From Actinostola sp. cb2023 (lineage: Eukaryota; Cnidaria; Anthozoa; Actiniaria; Actinostolidae): a DNA stretch of 64,000 nucleotides. This document shows positions 22,305 to 32,513 of this stretch, one piece after another. Within the stretch, counting starts at the first letter, position 1, and each line of letters begins with the position of its first letter. A program made the translations under genes and the position numbers. The notes below the pieces were generated by a model. That model was not told the DNA's origin and made no database searches. It worked only from the letters and a program-made list of their open reading frames with translations. The stretch lies in assembly GCA_033675265.1 (NCBI GenBank), contig JAUJYZ010000551.1:197001-261000 (forward strand). The letters run 5' to 3'.

Positions 22305-22436
22305 AGATATTGAAGTTACACTCCAATGGCTCTGAACAATGGTTTCAAGTCAAGGCTATCGGGTCAGTACAAACACTTGACCCGATAACCTTGACTTGAA
22401 AGCTCTGCTCAGTCATTGGAGTGTAACTTCAATATC
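22305..22436. repeat. Inverted repeat between the two Kolobok genes
   Basis: 'gatattgaagttacactcca' pairs with its complement at 22415-22436, and 'cttgactt'/'gacccgataacc' units pair inside. It lies just after the transposase stop, between the convergent genes. Confidence 0.75.
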
Positions 22437-22845
22437 AGCTATTCTTACCATATCATTGTGACGTCACATCAAAACAATACATTGTTTAAATGCTAAGAGT
22501 TATGGCAGTGAGAGGGTGACAAAACAGCAGCAACACAAATGATTTCACAAATAAATGTATTTTACAGACCATCATCTGAAAGTGATAAAAGTCACCAAAC
22601 ACAGTAAATATTGTGGGAAAAGTGTTGATGCATATAACATGTGGAAACTAAGCCAAGTTGAAATCAAGCAAACCTCAGCAGTTTTTAATTATTCTGTCCC
22701 CCTCATAAACAAGCCATGACGTCATAATGTTAGAAGGGAATTGAGTTCAATTTTGCAGATAAGTGTTCATAAAATTAATCTCAATTTTACAAATTTCAAA
22801 GCACAAAATAGGCTATAGTTTAAATTTAAATAATTCTAGCATTTC

Positions 22846-23669
22846 TCACTCATCTGCATAATTAAACCCCTCAAAATCAAAGTTTTCTTCAAGCCCTGGT
22901 GGGGGAAAGTCTGCTCTAATACAAGCTACAGCACAGGATGGCAGTACAACTCTGACATGTTGTCCAAGAAATCCCCAACACCACCTAGCAAGCTGTCTAT
23001 ATGCAATGTGCCGACAGAATTTATGATCTGGGCCAGTATATGCATTACTATATTGTTGTTTGTATTGGTACCATGCTGTCTTGAGGACATATTTATTTGT
23101 GCAGACAGGTGCAAAGCCAGGATGTTGGGTAAAACAGGGAGGAATAGCATGTCCTTCTTCGACATCAGTTAATAAATTCATCACTGCTGGAATCTCTTTG
23201 CAGCACACACACTCTCTCTGATGGTCCATTATCTGACAGTTATCACATTGACACCTTCGAGGAAGGGAATAAAAAAGTCAAAATTGAATATACATATAAG
23301 CTTGTAGACATGTACATTGTAATTAACAAGATTTACAACTGATTCAAAACTTGTTTATTAATAGTTATTTATAGTTAGCATAAGACATTGATGTTTATAA
23401 GGTGACACAATTAACATAAAAGAACGAAGGCTTGTATCAAAAAAGAACATCAACAATTTCAGTTGAGTCTTACTATTTGTATTTGCTTACCAATCTCTGT
23501 TTGTCAATCGATCATTTTCCATGTCGACATCTTCTTCCTCTTCGTCTTCCTCGTTATCTGAACTAGAGGCACCTGGTTCAAATTGGTGGGGCTCCGCGAA
23601 ATTTATTCCTGTGAGTGTTTCTCCCAAAAGTTCGCCGCCGTCACTCGAACTGGTGTCAGTGTCACTCAT
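22846..23669 (-). CDS. P2X7-ballast-like zinc-domain protein, two exons
   Basis: Exon 1 (23669-23491) begins MSDTDTSSSDGGELL and is acidic (DNEEDEEEED). It ends in a phase-correct donor (gattg|gtaag) and joins exon 2 (23254-22846) to form a continuous frame of 195 codons. Exon 2 encodes CQCDNCQIM, ECVCCKEIP, HPGFAPVCTNKYVL, AYRQLARWCWGFLG and RVVLPSCAVACIRADFP. This Cys-rich order matches the zinc-binding cytoplasmic C-terminal ballast domain of P2X7 receptors, but there are no membrane helices or channel domain. The frame is intact. It lies inside the Kolobok, tail-to-tail with the transposase, so it is likely an accessory protein. Its role is unknown; DNA or partner binding is a guess. Confidence 0.8.
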
Positions 23670-23959
23670 GTTTTCTCTACGAAATTTCAAATATACCAAA
23701 TAATTATCTGAAGAAAATACAACTTACCCATTCACTTGAGAATCCAAGATGACCGGCGACACAAGTGACAGCGTTCCTCCTGCTACGTCACAGACTAATT
23801 AGCATACCGTGACCTTGAAAACTCGACCTTCGCTAAAACGCGCTCTTTTTCGTAAAAAAAAGCATCCTTTTCGAAATTTCTGACCCACCAAATGTCATTC
23901 ATAGTTATTTACAACCACTTCTTAATGTATTAGCAATAAAATATCTAGTTTGATCGGAC

Positions 23960-23978
23960 CGTGATACTTGCACTTTAA
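23960..23978 (-). repeat. Kolobok right end: 15-bp terminal inverted repeat + TTAA
   Basis: Exact complement of the left end, followed by TTAA at 23975-23978. Confidence 0.9.
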
Positions 23979-24686
23979 CAGTCGACAATGACCACCCCTC
24001 CATGTCAGTCGAGGAGGGAGTGGTCATGACAGATGAATAAGACCACCCCTCCATAACAGATAACTTGTGGTTGGTCTTGACAGAGATATCTAGATCTATA
24101 ATATATGGATAACTAGATGAATATTTATTTCAATGAATTTGTCAAATCTGCTTGAAGTCTGATAGAGAGCTGCAGACAGTGATCTGTCCAAGACGAGAGT
24201 GTTCGATAAATGAAATTTGAAACAGACGACACTCACTTCAATGGAACACGTTCACGAATGCGTAATAGGATTATATTTTGGGACTTTGCACTCGGAATGC
24301 CAGCCGAAATGGTTCAGAAAATATAGCAACTCTCGGGGAGGAGAGGGGTGGTCCTCTGTCTGTGGCAGCTGCCATAAAAAAATGTGAAATTGACTGACCG
24401 GCAATGAAAAGAATGCGGTACAAAAGGTATATAAGCTCAAAGGAACAGCAGATCCTACAGTTGATGCACAGTTATACCAAAGAGCAAACATGTCTCAACT
24501 CACAGTGATGTATAAAAAGGCAAAATAAATAATCGATGTGGAATTAGCAAATGTTCTGTGCAAACTGGATGAATCATCGATTTCTGTTAAAAAAGCCAAC
24601 AACAACCAGTACCTAATTCATATCCTAGTATGCAGACATTGAATGTCATTCAATGCACGCCAGAATCTAAACCTGATTTTATCTGA

Positions 24687-24815
24687 GTGAACAATAATGA
24701 ACAATCATCTAACAGTCAAAGAGTGGAATGTATTCCTAGTGTTTATGCTGATGAAACTATTGCGGCTTCTGCAGAGCTTCTCACCCTTCTACAAGGACTG
24801 GAGCATCCATCGCCA
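24687..24815 (+). pseudogene. Exon fragment shared with the locus at 28985
   Basis: The frame ends in SAELLTLLQGLEHPSP. About 40 bp (24773-24812, 'gagcttctcacccttctaca') match 28990-29028 closely, where the other copy could be read as AELLALLQGLEHLQ. It looks like one piece of a duplicated, unrecognised gene, cut off by the palindrome at 24813. From 24000 to 24686 nothing else is recognised. Confidence 0.4.
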
Positions 24816-25012
24816 TGCACGCGTCAGAAGAACGACTTTGGGGTTGGTGGTACGGACTATGGTATTCGAAGTAGGATAGTCAATCAAGAACCTAGAACCT
24901 CTGCGCTATTTCTATGTATGGTTCTAGGTTCTAGGTTCTTGATTGACTATCCTACTTCGAATACCATAGTCCGTACCACCAACCCAAAGTCGTTCTTCTG
25001 ACGCGCGCATGG
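24813..25012. repeat. 200-bp palindrome
   Basis: 'catgcacgcgtcagaagaac' to 24900 is mirrored by 24920-25012 (ending 'cttctgacgcgcgcatg') around a short spacer. Arms of about 90 bp are nearly perfect. Confidence 0.85.
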
Positions 25013-25455
25013 CCCTGCTCTTAAAAGGGCCAGGCGGAATCCCCCCGGGACCTAACCCATGCTATATCTTGTTCATTGTTTATGCCCACAATTGTTGTTT
25101 TCGTTTGTGCATTTTTTGTTAACCTTATTGCATTATTGCAGTTTTTCTTTGTTCTTGTTTGAGGGGCGTGTGGTGGGCGTTTGTTTTCGGAGGATCGCCT
25201 GCTCCGGTTGGGCTTTCTTTCGCGCCGTGGCCGTGTTCGTAATTGAGCCCCTGGGGAGGGAAACCAGTTCCTTAACATTCACTCGTTTTTTCTATTTTTG
25301 GATTATTGGGATTATATTGTAGTGTTATTTATTCATTTATTTCTGTATTTATTTATTCTGTTTTGTCATTCATTTACAAATTTATATTTATTTGCCATTG
25401 TTATTGTTGTTATTGTTATTTTGGCACACAATTTTGAATTTGTAAACATCTCACA

Positions 25456-26342
25456 ATGGAGTGCACTACACGACCTGTAAAGGAGCCTGAACGATTGGAC
25501 GACGAAGAAGAGGTGGATAGAATTGCTGATGCTGTCTTGGTTCTCAGACGGTCAGGACTGTTCAGTGTTGAACCCTTAGAAAATAAAGAAGAAAGTCCAT
25601 TCAAGCTTGACGGACACTTTGACCTCCCAGATGATGAGTTTGTGTGTCACAGAAGAGGACGTCTTCGCCGTCATAAGCCTATGAGTCCTGTGTTTTTAGG
25701 AGACCAGGGAAAACCATGTCATAGCCAGTTACTGCCACCAGCGAGTTTTACAGCCCATATGTCTAGTACACCTGTTCCAATACATTGTGCATCCACTTAC
25801 GTGACGAGCAGATTTGACCCTGAGTTCAACGCCCAGTGAGATGGATCATTTCATGCATGCAATCTACCCACACCCGGTGTCGACACCCTTTCCATATTAG
25901 GCCGTATTCCACGTATTTCCACCTTTTCTGGAGCTAGTTCAAAAGCCGATGTCAGCTTTGAAGCATGGAAGTTCGAAGTCAAGTGTCTAATGAGGGAGAA
26001 GGCGTGTCACAACGACCTCTTACTCCAAGGTGTGAGGAAATCTCTTAGAGGGGAAGCATGTAAACTGTGCATGCATCTTGGAGAGGATGCCTCTGTAGAG
26101 ACGCTCGTACGGAAACTTGAATGAGTATATGGCATAGTAGAGAGTGGAACTACCCTGCTTCAACAGTTTTATAATGCCAGACAGGACAATGACGAGTCAG
26201 TCGCTGCATAGGGCTGTAGATTAGAGGAAATCGTGAACAGAGCAATCAACCGAGGTGCCGTAGCAAAGGAGCAAGCTGACGAAATGTTGAGAAGCTTTCA
26301 TCTGAACGCCACAAGAACATCCACGGCCGGAGACCCATGTTG
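25456..26342 (+). pseudogene. Ty3/gypsy-type Gag, broken
   Basis: ATG 25456 opens 127 codons ending at a TGA (25837). Reading on in the same region gives ISTFSGASSKADVSFEAWKF, then QGVRKSLRGEACKLCMHLGE, LVRKLE.VYG and LLQQFYNARQDNDES. These are the diagnostic blocks of the retrotransposon Gag capsid family (FsG...W.fev, rSLrG.A, LE..yG, FY...Q...E). In-frame stops at about 26123 and 26210 show decay. Only about 25 bp separate it from integrase-derived sequence, so protease, RT, RNase H and most of integrase are deleted. Confidence 0.7.
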
Positions 26343-26742
26343 AACAAGATTGAGCCAGGTGATAAAGTCTTGGTAAAAAATCTGACACCAAAAGGAAAAC
26401 TTGACAACTTTTGGGAGAAGAATGTCTATGTTACAGGTCAAATTTAATTTCAGGTCATTTTAAATTCAACCTAGGTTGAATTTTTTTAACCTAGGTTGAT
26501 TTTTTTCAACCTAGGTCATATTTTGAATATCTAAGATTCTTAAAAGGGATTTATTTTTGGGGACTCATTAAAAAAACAGGGGCTTGGATTTTTTTAGGGG
26601 GTTCTCAAAAGAACTAGACGACTTCCTGGCACCCACCCCTCCCTTCATTCTCTCCCTACCTATCCCTCCTTTCCTATCCTGTCTGCCTACATTAATTCTG
26701 TCTATCTGTCTATTTATACCATATTAACATATTTTTTTCAAT

Positions 26743-27059
26743 TTTTGTCTTACCTTGTCTGGGACTTGAACTCCGAACTCTGACTGTAGACCAGCGTTGA
26801 CCAGCGCATTAACCAACTATGCCATCGAGGATTTCGATGTCGGATTAGCATCATATTTACATTTTATTAATGTTAATCGTTTTCTATTACGTCATTATGT
26901 CATTTACCTTGTAAATGTTTTCTATTACGTCATTTTGTCTTACCTTGTCTGGGACTTGAACTCCGAACTCTGACTGTAGACCAGCGTTGACCAGCGCATT
27001 AACCAACTATGCCATCGAGGATTTCGATGTCGGATTAGCATCATATTTACATTTTATTA
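26743..27059. repeat. Two direct copies of a tRNA-like segment (minus strand)
   Basis: Positions 26743-26876 and 26933-27059 are almost identical, spaced 190 bp. On the minus strand each reads as a degenerate tRNA: 'ggcatagttggttaatgcgc' (A-box-like) and 'gttcggagttcaagtccc' (B-box-like). Probably fragments of a tRNA-derived SINE. Confidence 0.65.
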
Positions 27060-27273
27060 TGGCGGATTACGTCATTATGTCATTTAAATTCACGCATGCG
27101 CGCTAGATCAAAACGTGGACATGGCAATATGGCGGATCACGAACCATGAGTTGATCGTGAGGCTTTCTACCGAGAAATAACAACCTGAAACAGGATAAAA
27201 GTACAAATTCGCTTGTGACTTTCGTACTTTGTACTTGACAGACAAATTTTATGAAAAGGCAAAGAAATTCCTT

Positions 27274-27503
27274 AGTGGTGCCTCGTTCAATTCACGGACG
27301 GCCGTGAGTTGAGTTTGTCATCCGGTTCGTTCTCTCCCTTGCTTCGAGGGTTTTTCGCTGGGTACTCCCGTTATCCTCCCTTGTTAAAAACGAACTAGTG
27401 AGACAAGTGTTGGGTGTACATAATATAGAATGTAGTAAGAAGTGAGTGTGAGAGTCGTGTCCCCACTAGCAGTACTGATATAAACACTTGACACGTTAAA
27501 CAT
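27274..27503 (+). mobile_element. tRNA-derived SINE, copy 2
   Basis: It starts within the tRNA-like head at 'gcctcgttcaattcacg' (B box) and continues with the same body as the minus-strand SINE at 9420-9735 to 'gacacgtt'. The A-box end is missing, so this copy is 5'-truncated. Confidence 0.7.
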
Positions 27504-27529
27504 GGTATTTATTTATTTATTTTACTAGT

Positions 27530-27720
27530 AGCAGTTTGTATTCACATCAATGCGTCAACACTTCCGTGTCTTGCTCTCTAGTACAACGAAGCAGCTTGTA
27601 TTCACGTCAACGTGTCAACGCTTCCCTGTCTTGCTCTTTAGTAGAACGAAGCAGCTTGTATTCACGTCAACACGTACCTGTATTGCTCTCTAGTAGAACG
27701 AAGCAGATTGTATTCATTCC
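27530..27720 (+). repeat. Three-unit tandem repeat, ~63 bp
   Basis: Units with 'gcagcttgtattcacgtcaa' and 'cttgctctctagta.aacgaa' start near 27530, 27590 and 27655; the third is shortened. Confidence 0.85.
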
Positions 27721-27726
27721 TACCAA

Positions 27727-28170
27727 GTCTACCCCAATCCTAACCCTAAACCTAACCCCAAGGTACTTGATTACTATAGCCTTCCCTAATACTAACCCTA
27801 AACCTAACCCCAAGGTACTTGATTACTATAGCCTTCCCCAATACTAACCCTAAACCTAACCCCAAGGTACTTGATTACTATAGCCTTCCCCAATACTTAA
27901 CCCAAAACCTAACCCCAAGGTACTTGGTTACTATAGCCTTCCCCAATACTATCCCTAAACCTAGCCCCAAGGTACTTGATTACTTAGCCTTCCCAAATAC
28001 TAACCCTAAACCTAACCCCAAGGTACTTGATTACTATAGCCTTCCCCAATACTTAAACCTAAACCTAATCCCAAGGTACTTGATTACAATAGCCTTTCCA
28101 AATACTAGTGTTAACCCTAAACCTAACCCCAAGGTACTTGATTACTAACCCCAAGGTACTTGATTACTAT
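27727..28170 (+). repeat. ~57-bp minisatellite, about eight units
   Basis: Each unit contains 'taaccctaaacctaacccca' then 'aggtacttgattactatagc' and 'cttccccaatac'. It includes telomere-like TAACCCTAA words but the long unit makes it a minisatellite, not telomeric DNA. Confidence 0.9.
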
Positions 28171-28573
28171 ATAATCTTCCCTAATACTAATAACCTAGGT
28201 TGAAAAAAATCAACCTAGAAAAAAATAACCTAGGTTAAAAAAAATGACCTGAAATTAAATTTGACCTGTAACATCTACATCATCACGACAAGACCAAACA
28301 ACGAGATTCCGGTATTTGAAATCCAGAGACAAGACGGAGAAGGTCGAAAAAGGGTAATCCATAGAAATCATCTTCTACCATGCCCGTTTTCGCCCGATAC
28401 ACCAGTGATTCAGTGTTAATTTATTCATAGTGAATAACATTGGCCGCTGAAGTTTAGAGGCTTGGTGATCACGCGCTTGTTTAAATGTTATAAAGTGATT
28501 TAGTCAAAGTTTAAAACCTTTTATTAAACAAGGTTTCCCCAACAAAACAGATTTACTGAGTTGTTACTCTACT

Positions 28574-29107
28574 ATGGATCCAAATAAAAAATGCTGTATG
28601 AAGGAACTTTTTCGTTCCTGCTCGCGAATGAATCACTGTCAGGTGTGCGGTCACACCTTTGCTGAAATGAAACGATTCGTGATTGACTTGAAAAAGCGTG
28701 CTGACACTGGTGAAGATCCTATCATTCTGGAGAAAGATTGTGACTGTGAAACTACGTTTCATTTCAAACAAGGATATGCTGTGATTGTTAATCGATATTG
28801 TAACCATTACAGTCTCATGGATCTCGCTCCTACAGAGGAAACGTGCCGCTGTACTTCCAGATGCTTCGAAGTCGTAGATGTTTACTGCCCGAATGCTACA
28901 AACGATATCCTAAAACATTATGTCCGCACTGTCAAGGCAACTTTTATCTGTGTAACTGCATCTACTACAAAACCAAGTAAAGCATGCATGCAGAGCTTCT
29001 CGCCCTTCTACAAGGACTGGAGCATCTTCAAAGATGGACCATGGGTACTTCCTCGTGAAAATCAAGAAGTTAAAAATACTGTACAGACAGGAAGTTGGAG
29101 ATTATGA
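28574..29107 (+). CDS. Unrecognised 177-residue cysteine-rich protein
   Basis: A clean open frame from ATG 28574 to TGA. The N-terminal two thirds are rich in Cys and His (CCMKELFRSC, CQVCGHTF, CDCETTFHF, TCRCTSRCFEVVDVYC), which suggests metal binding or disulphides; no signal peptide is evident. After about residue 135 the composition changes (KPSKACMQSFSPFYKDW), where the DNA matches 24773-24812 read in a different frame there. The true gene may therefore end or splice at 'accaa|gtaaag' (about 28976), the rest being foreign sequence. It starts 155 bp after the gypsy integrase stop. Function unknown. Confidence 0.45.
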   Translation: MDPNKKCCMKELFRSCSRMNHCQVCGHTFAEMKRFVIDLKKRADTGEDPIILEKDCDCETTFHFKQGYAVIVNRYCNHYSLMDLAPTEETCRCTSRCFEVVDVYCPNATNDILKHYVRTVKATFICVTASTTKPSKACMQSFSPFYKDWSIFKDGPWVLPRENQEVKNTVQTGSWRL

Positions 29108-29640
29108 ACTCAGCATGAATTACTGGTCACAATATAGAATGTAAAGAAATTTAAATTGTGAAAGTATTTAATTCTTGTGATTTTTTCAGAAGAGGTTCAA
29201 TTTAAATGTCAATAGTAGCTGTAATACTGAACAATGTTAAAAGTAATGAAATAAAGCTATAGAAATACTTCAAACCCATATGCTCATTTTCAGTTCCGAA
29301 TTTTCAATATTTAATTACATGCGCATTGTTCACATTATTATTATTTTTAGTATGAAACAAATATTTCAAGCCTAATGCATCTCCACATCTTGGTCATCTA
29401 ACTCATTGATTAGATCGTTCAACAAAAACTTTCGTTTGTGAATGGCCACTTGCGTTGCCTCTTTCCAACCATACTCCCCTGTATCAAGAGAAAATGAGGT
29501 AAGAGAAGGAATCCCTGGTACCCCATCATGTGCCCCGTTAATTCTATTTTTAGATCGAAGCTATTTTTAGCTTTAGTTACCATGCCCGCGCAACCACTCT
29601 TGATATACTTTGTAGTTGTTGTTTTCAACGGCCGGTCGCT

Positions 29641-32018
29641 TTGCGAATTGAAAGCTTTAGTTGCAAAAACCAGTACGCTTTTGAAAGTTATGAGCCTTTC
29701 AGTTCGGGAAAGGCTGAAAGGCTTCGTGACGTACTTCTACGAAAAAGAAAAAGAACTTTTGAAGAACAAACAGAACAAACCACACAGCAGCAAGTAGCTG
29801 GAAAACGAAGAAATATCGAAAGTTGTGAGCAAGAGTCAGCCGTAAAAGGTAAGCCTTGAATTGATTTTCTCTTTATTGTTTCTAAATATGACTATTGTGC
29901 TTTCTTCAATTCCTGTCTAATTTATCAGATGCCCGGTCTCAATTGCAAGATGTAAGTTATTTTCACTTATATCTGAATTAAAAATTATTTTATAGTTTTG
30001 ATAATGCGAACAAGATAATACCTTCACTGACATCTTGAGCTGTTTATAGTACCGTGAAAGTTGATGAGGTGATTGATTGATTGATTGATTGATTGAGCAG
30101 TGTTTCCGGTAGACAAGTTATTGTAATTTTCCTCATCTTTATTCATTAGGTTCGACAGTTGAGTCTCCATCACCAAAGAATACCGGTATTGTTATTGAAC
30201 GCTTGAGAGAGAGTATTTACAAAAATCTATCCCAAGACGATCTGCGTGATCTCGCAGATAACATTAGAAACCTCCAGCTAGGAGTTCATGTCACAGAAGA
30301 ACTGCTAGAAAATGCTTCTCAACAACTACTGTCAATAACAGCTAGCAAATGTAATACTAGTTACAACGAGAGTATCGGAGACTCTATCATCCAGTGGAGT
30401 TGCTACTTTGGCTCGGTGGCTCGTATGAAATAAGGGTAAATTTGTTTGATCGTGTTGAAGCTGGAACTGTTAACACTAGAGACGCCGGTCAACTACTGGA
30501 GCTGGTAAGCAAAGTGGAAAGTCACTATGTCGTTTGCCCCGGACTGACTGATATAAAATATCAAAACCTGTCCTCAAGGCTTGGGTATCAAACCAAAAGT
30601 TTGTTCAGCCAAGACTGGCCGTGGCCTGTCATTCGGCATGTCAAATGCGCAGTGTGGCACAAAAAAGATACTACAATCAACCATCGAGTATGAAGGTGTA
30701 ACTTCGTCAACTGTTGCCATCCGTGCAAGTTATTAGCAAAGCGCCTCAACAAGATTTTACAGAAACCCAATCTTTCCTCCGTAGAAGATCTGGTAGCCAC
30801 CATCGTATAGGTGTCCTGAGTCCGGCCAGCAAAACGAAGCGCTTTAATTATGTTAAAGAAGATCGAAAACGCTACAAGAAAATTGCGAGGAAATATTGGA
30901 AGAATTCAAAGATACAACTGAATGATAAGGACAATGCTGAACTATCGAAACTTGTTAGTACTATTGAGTCCAGTGAACACGGCAGACAGGAGCTAAACAA
31001 TATATTTGACGAAGCCGAAAAGTCGAGGGATGGAAGAGGAAAGACCCTTAAACAAGTCTGGGAAATGGATCGTGTTGAATTTCTAAAGGACCAAAGAAAG
31101 AATGGTAATTTAATAAGCTGACAAATGAGATCTATTCAGCTTGATAGCTTGACTAATATACTATTAAATATTATGACAGATAATACATACATATTAAATA
31201 TTGAGTGAAATTATATAACTATAAATTTCCGCTCTGGTCAACATATCAGTGTTTCGTCGCGACTGTAAATACGATCATAAGACCCTATTTTACCATTAAG
31301 TTCTCAGTAGCTCAGTTTGTAGATGGCTTGACTAGCACTCAAAAGTTCGCTGGTTCAAATTTACCCTTTTTTTTTTATTTTCGATAAACTCTTTTTTTAT
31401 TTTCGATAAACACTTTTCTATATACGAAAACTAATTTACTATTAAACACTTTTTATTTAGTGCTAATTAGGTTGCACGATTTTAGTGTTTATATTCTATG
31501 AAAATAAGTTACTGATAATTTCATTTATTTTAATATCACGCATATAGAGGGCAAAATTACTTGATGCTGATTGGCAATTGAATACATCTTTTTCGTTAAT
31601 TCTGGGTCAGATTTGGGGCATAATTGCTAGAAAATTATCTAATTTCACTAACTTTTTAATATTTTGTAGAAGAAAAATGTGAGCCGTGAATCCCCGGTCT
31701 GGAAGGCAAAGGGGTGAAAGGAAGTGTTTTTCCCGACTACCGTGGAACGAAAAGGTAGTGAATTTGAAGTGACTGTCCCCGCTTTCCCCCATATATGCCC
31801 CAGGGGGGGGAGGGCGGTACTGGGGATTTCACTTGCATAATACTTATAAAGTTTCAACGGGTTTCAATTATAAAGATTATTACTACGTACATAGTTTCAA
31901 TTATAAAGATGATGATTATTATAAGCACTCATTATAATTTCACTAAGTTATACAATTTCTTATAACTACAGCTACAGGAAGAAAGGGAAACAAGTGGTCA
32001 ACGGCTACATTTAGAATG
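29641..32018 (+). pseudogene. Multi-exon element-like gene with several frameshifts
   Basis: Exons suggested by splice sites: to 29849 (SCEQESAVK|gtaagc), a small one at 29930-29951, 30150-31105 and 31972-32020 (|gtaagc). The coding text includes IYKNLSQDDLRDLADNIRNL, then LFDRVEAGTVNTRDAGQLLE, a short Cys block and GVLSPASKTKRFNYVKEDRK, followed by a charged coiled coil (ELSKLVSTIESSEHGRQEL, GRGKTLKQVWEMD). Frame changes near 30425, 30590 and 30720 plus stops disrupt the large exon. The 'C..C..L' then 'LSP.S..R' pattern resembles the fragment at 5167-5413 and, from memory, uncharacterised multi-copy cnidarian genes. An intron carries a (GATT)n microsatellite (30067-30095). Function unknown. 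Confidence 0.5.
31302..31370 (+). repeat. tRNA-like fragment
   Basis: 'cagtagctcagtttgtagat' (A-box-like) and 'cgctggttcaaattta' (B-box-like) are spaced as in a tRNA, followed by a T tract. The acceptor stem is not paired, so it is a SINE or tRNA relic. The surrounding 31130-31970 has no other recognisable feature apart from AT-rich sequence and a 'ccccaggggggg' block at 31799. Confidence 0.45.
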
Positions 32019-32339
32019 GGTAAGCTATAAATAATGACAATAATATATGACAATAACTTCAAAATATTTTCTTGTCTACTTAATTGTATAGACCAAGGTT
32101 TTTTTTTAATGTGAAATTTACCTTACTTGTGTATAAGACTTTTGATAGCCTGCATTGCTGGCCAGAGGGGGAAGGGAAGGGAAAAAGGAGGGTGAGGTGG
32201 AGTTGAAGGAGAGGCCAGTGCCTGTCACTTCTGGTTTCTGCTCCCCCTTCCCCTCCACTTAGAGCCAATTAGCTTTACTGAGGCTTCACTTTTGATCACA
32301 GATATTGTAACAATAAAAATACCAGTAGTTATTTATCAA

Positions 32340-32513
32340 TTAGTCAATGAGCGTCCATGCACCCATTGCTTTATAGACGCACACAAGATAAAATATTAAG
32401 AACTCTTAACAAGCATAAGAGCGTAGCCGAGTGCAACTCTAGCTTGTTAAGAGTTCTTAATATTTTCTCATGTGCGTCTATTATGCACTGGGCGCATGGA
32501 CGCTCGTTGACTA
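32340..32513. repeat. Palindrome at the 5' edge of the LINE
   Basis: 'agtcaatgagcgtccatgca' to about 32420 pairs with 32435-32513 ('tgcgcccatgcctcgcagcaactgat' backwards), spacer 'gcgtagccgagtgcaact'. LINE coding sequence begins directly at its right edge, so the palindrome probably inserted into or truncated the LINE. Confidence 0.8.

Larger units (their letters stand above)
17844..23974. mobile_element. Complete Kolobok DNA transposon, 6.1 kb
   Basis: The 15-bp terminal inverted repeats AGTGCAAGTATCACG (17844-17858 and complement at 23960-23974) are exact and flanked by the tetranucleotide TTAA on both sides, as expected for Kolobok. Inside are a multi-exon DDE transposase on the plus strand (18678-22223) and a two-exon zinc-domain gene on the minus strand (22846-23669), arranged tail-to-tail. 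The fourth transposase intron holds a foldback repeat and a 'gggatagggta' repeat (20651-21228). The flanks outside the ends share a 'ggggaggggtggtc'-type GC box (17795-17815 and, inverted, 23989-24015). Confidence 0.85.
26434..28268. mobile_element. 1.8-kb TA-flanked foldback element inside the gypsy integrase
   Basis: Ends CAGGTCAAATTTAATTTCAG and the complement are inverted and flanked by TA (26432-26433 and 28269-28270), fitting a Tc1/mariner-type target. Subterminal 'aacctaggttgaaaaaa' motifs occur at both ends (26465-26515 and 28190-28240). No transposase is present; the interior holds duplicated tRNA-like segments, a SINE and two minisatellites. Confidence 0.8.
26338..28418 (+). pseudogene. 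Ty3/gypsy integrase C-terminal tail, split by an insertion
   Basis: Positions 26352-26431 encode EPGDKVLVKNLTPKGKLDNF, the post-core 'GDrVLVrNl..rGk.gKl..fWe' motif of gypsy integrases. The same frame resumes at 28271 (ITTRPNNEIPVFEIQ, VIHRNHLLPCPF) and ends at a TAA at 28418. Between them sits the TA-flanked element 26434-28268; ignoring it and one TA keeps the frame open. In intact elements this region helps bind the DNA ends. I see no convincing LTR on either side. Confidence 0.7.

Noticed and set aside
27536..28148. Open frames of about 100 residues with repeated 'NPKPNPKVLDYY'
   Set aside because: They are readings of the tandem minisatellite without a start context or domain.
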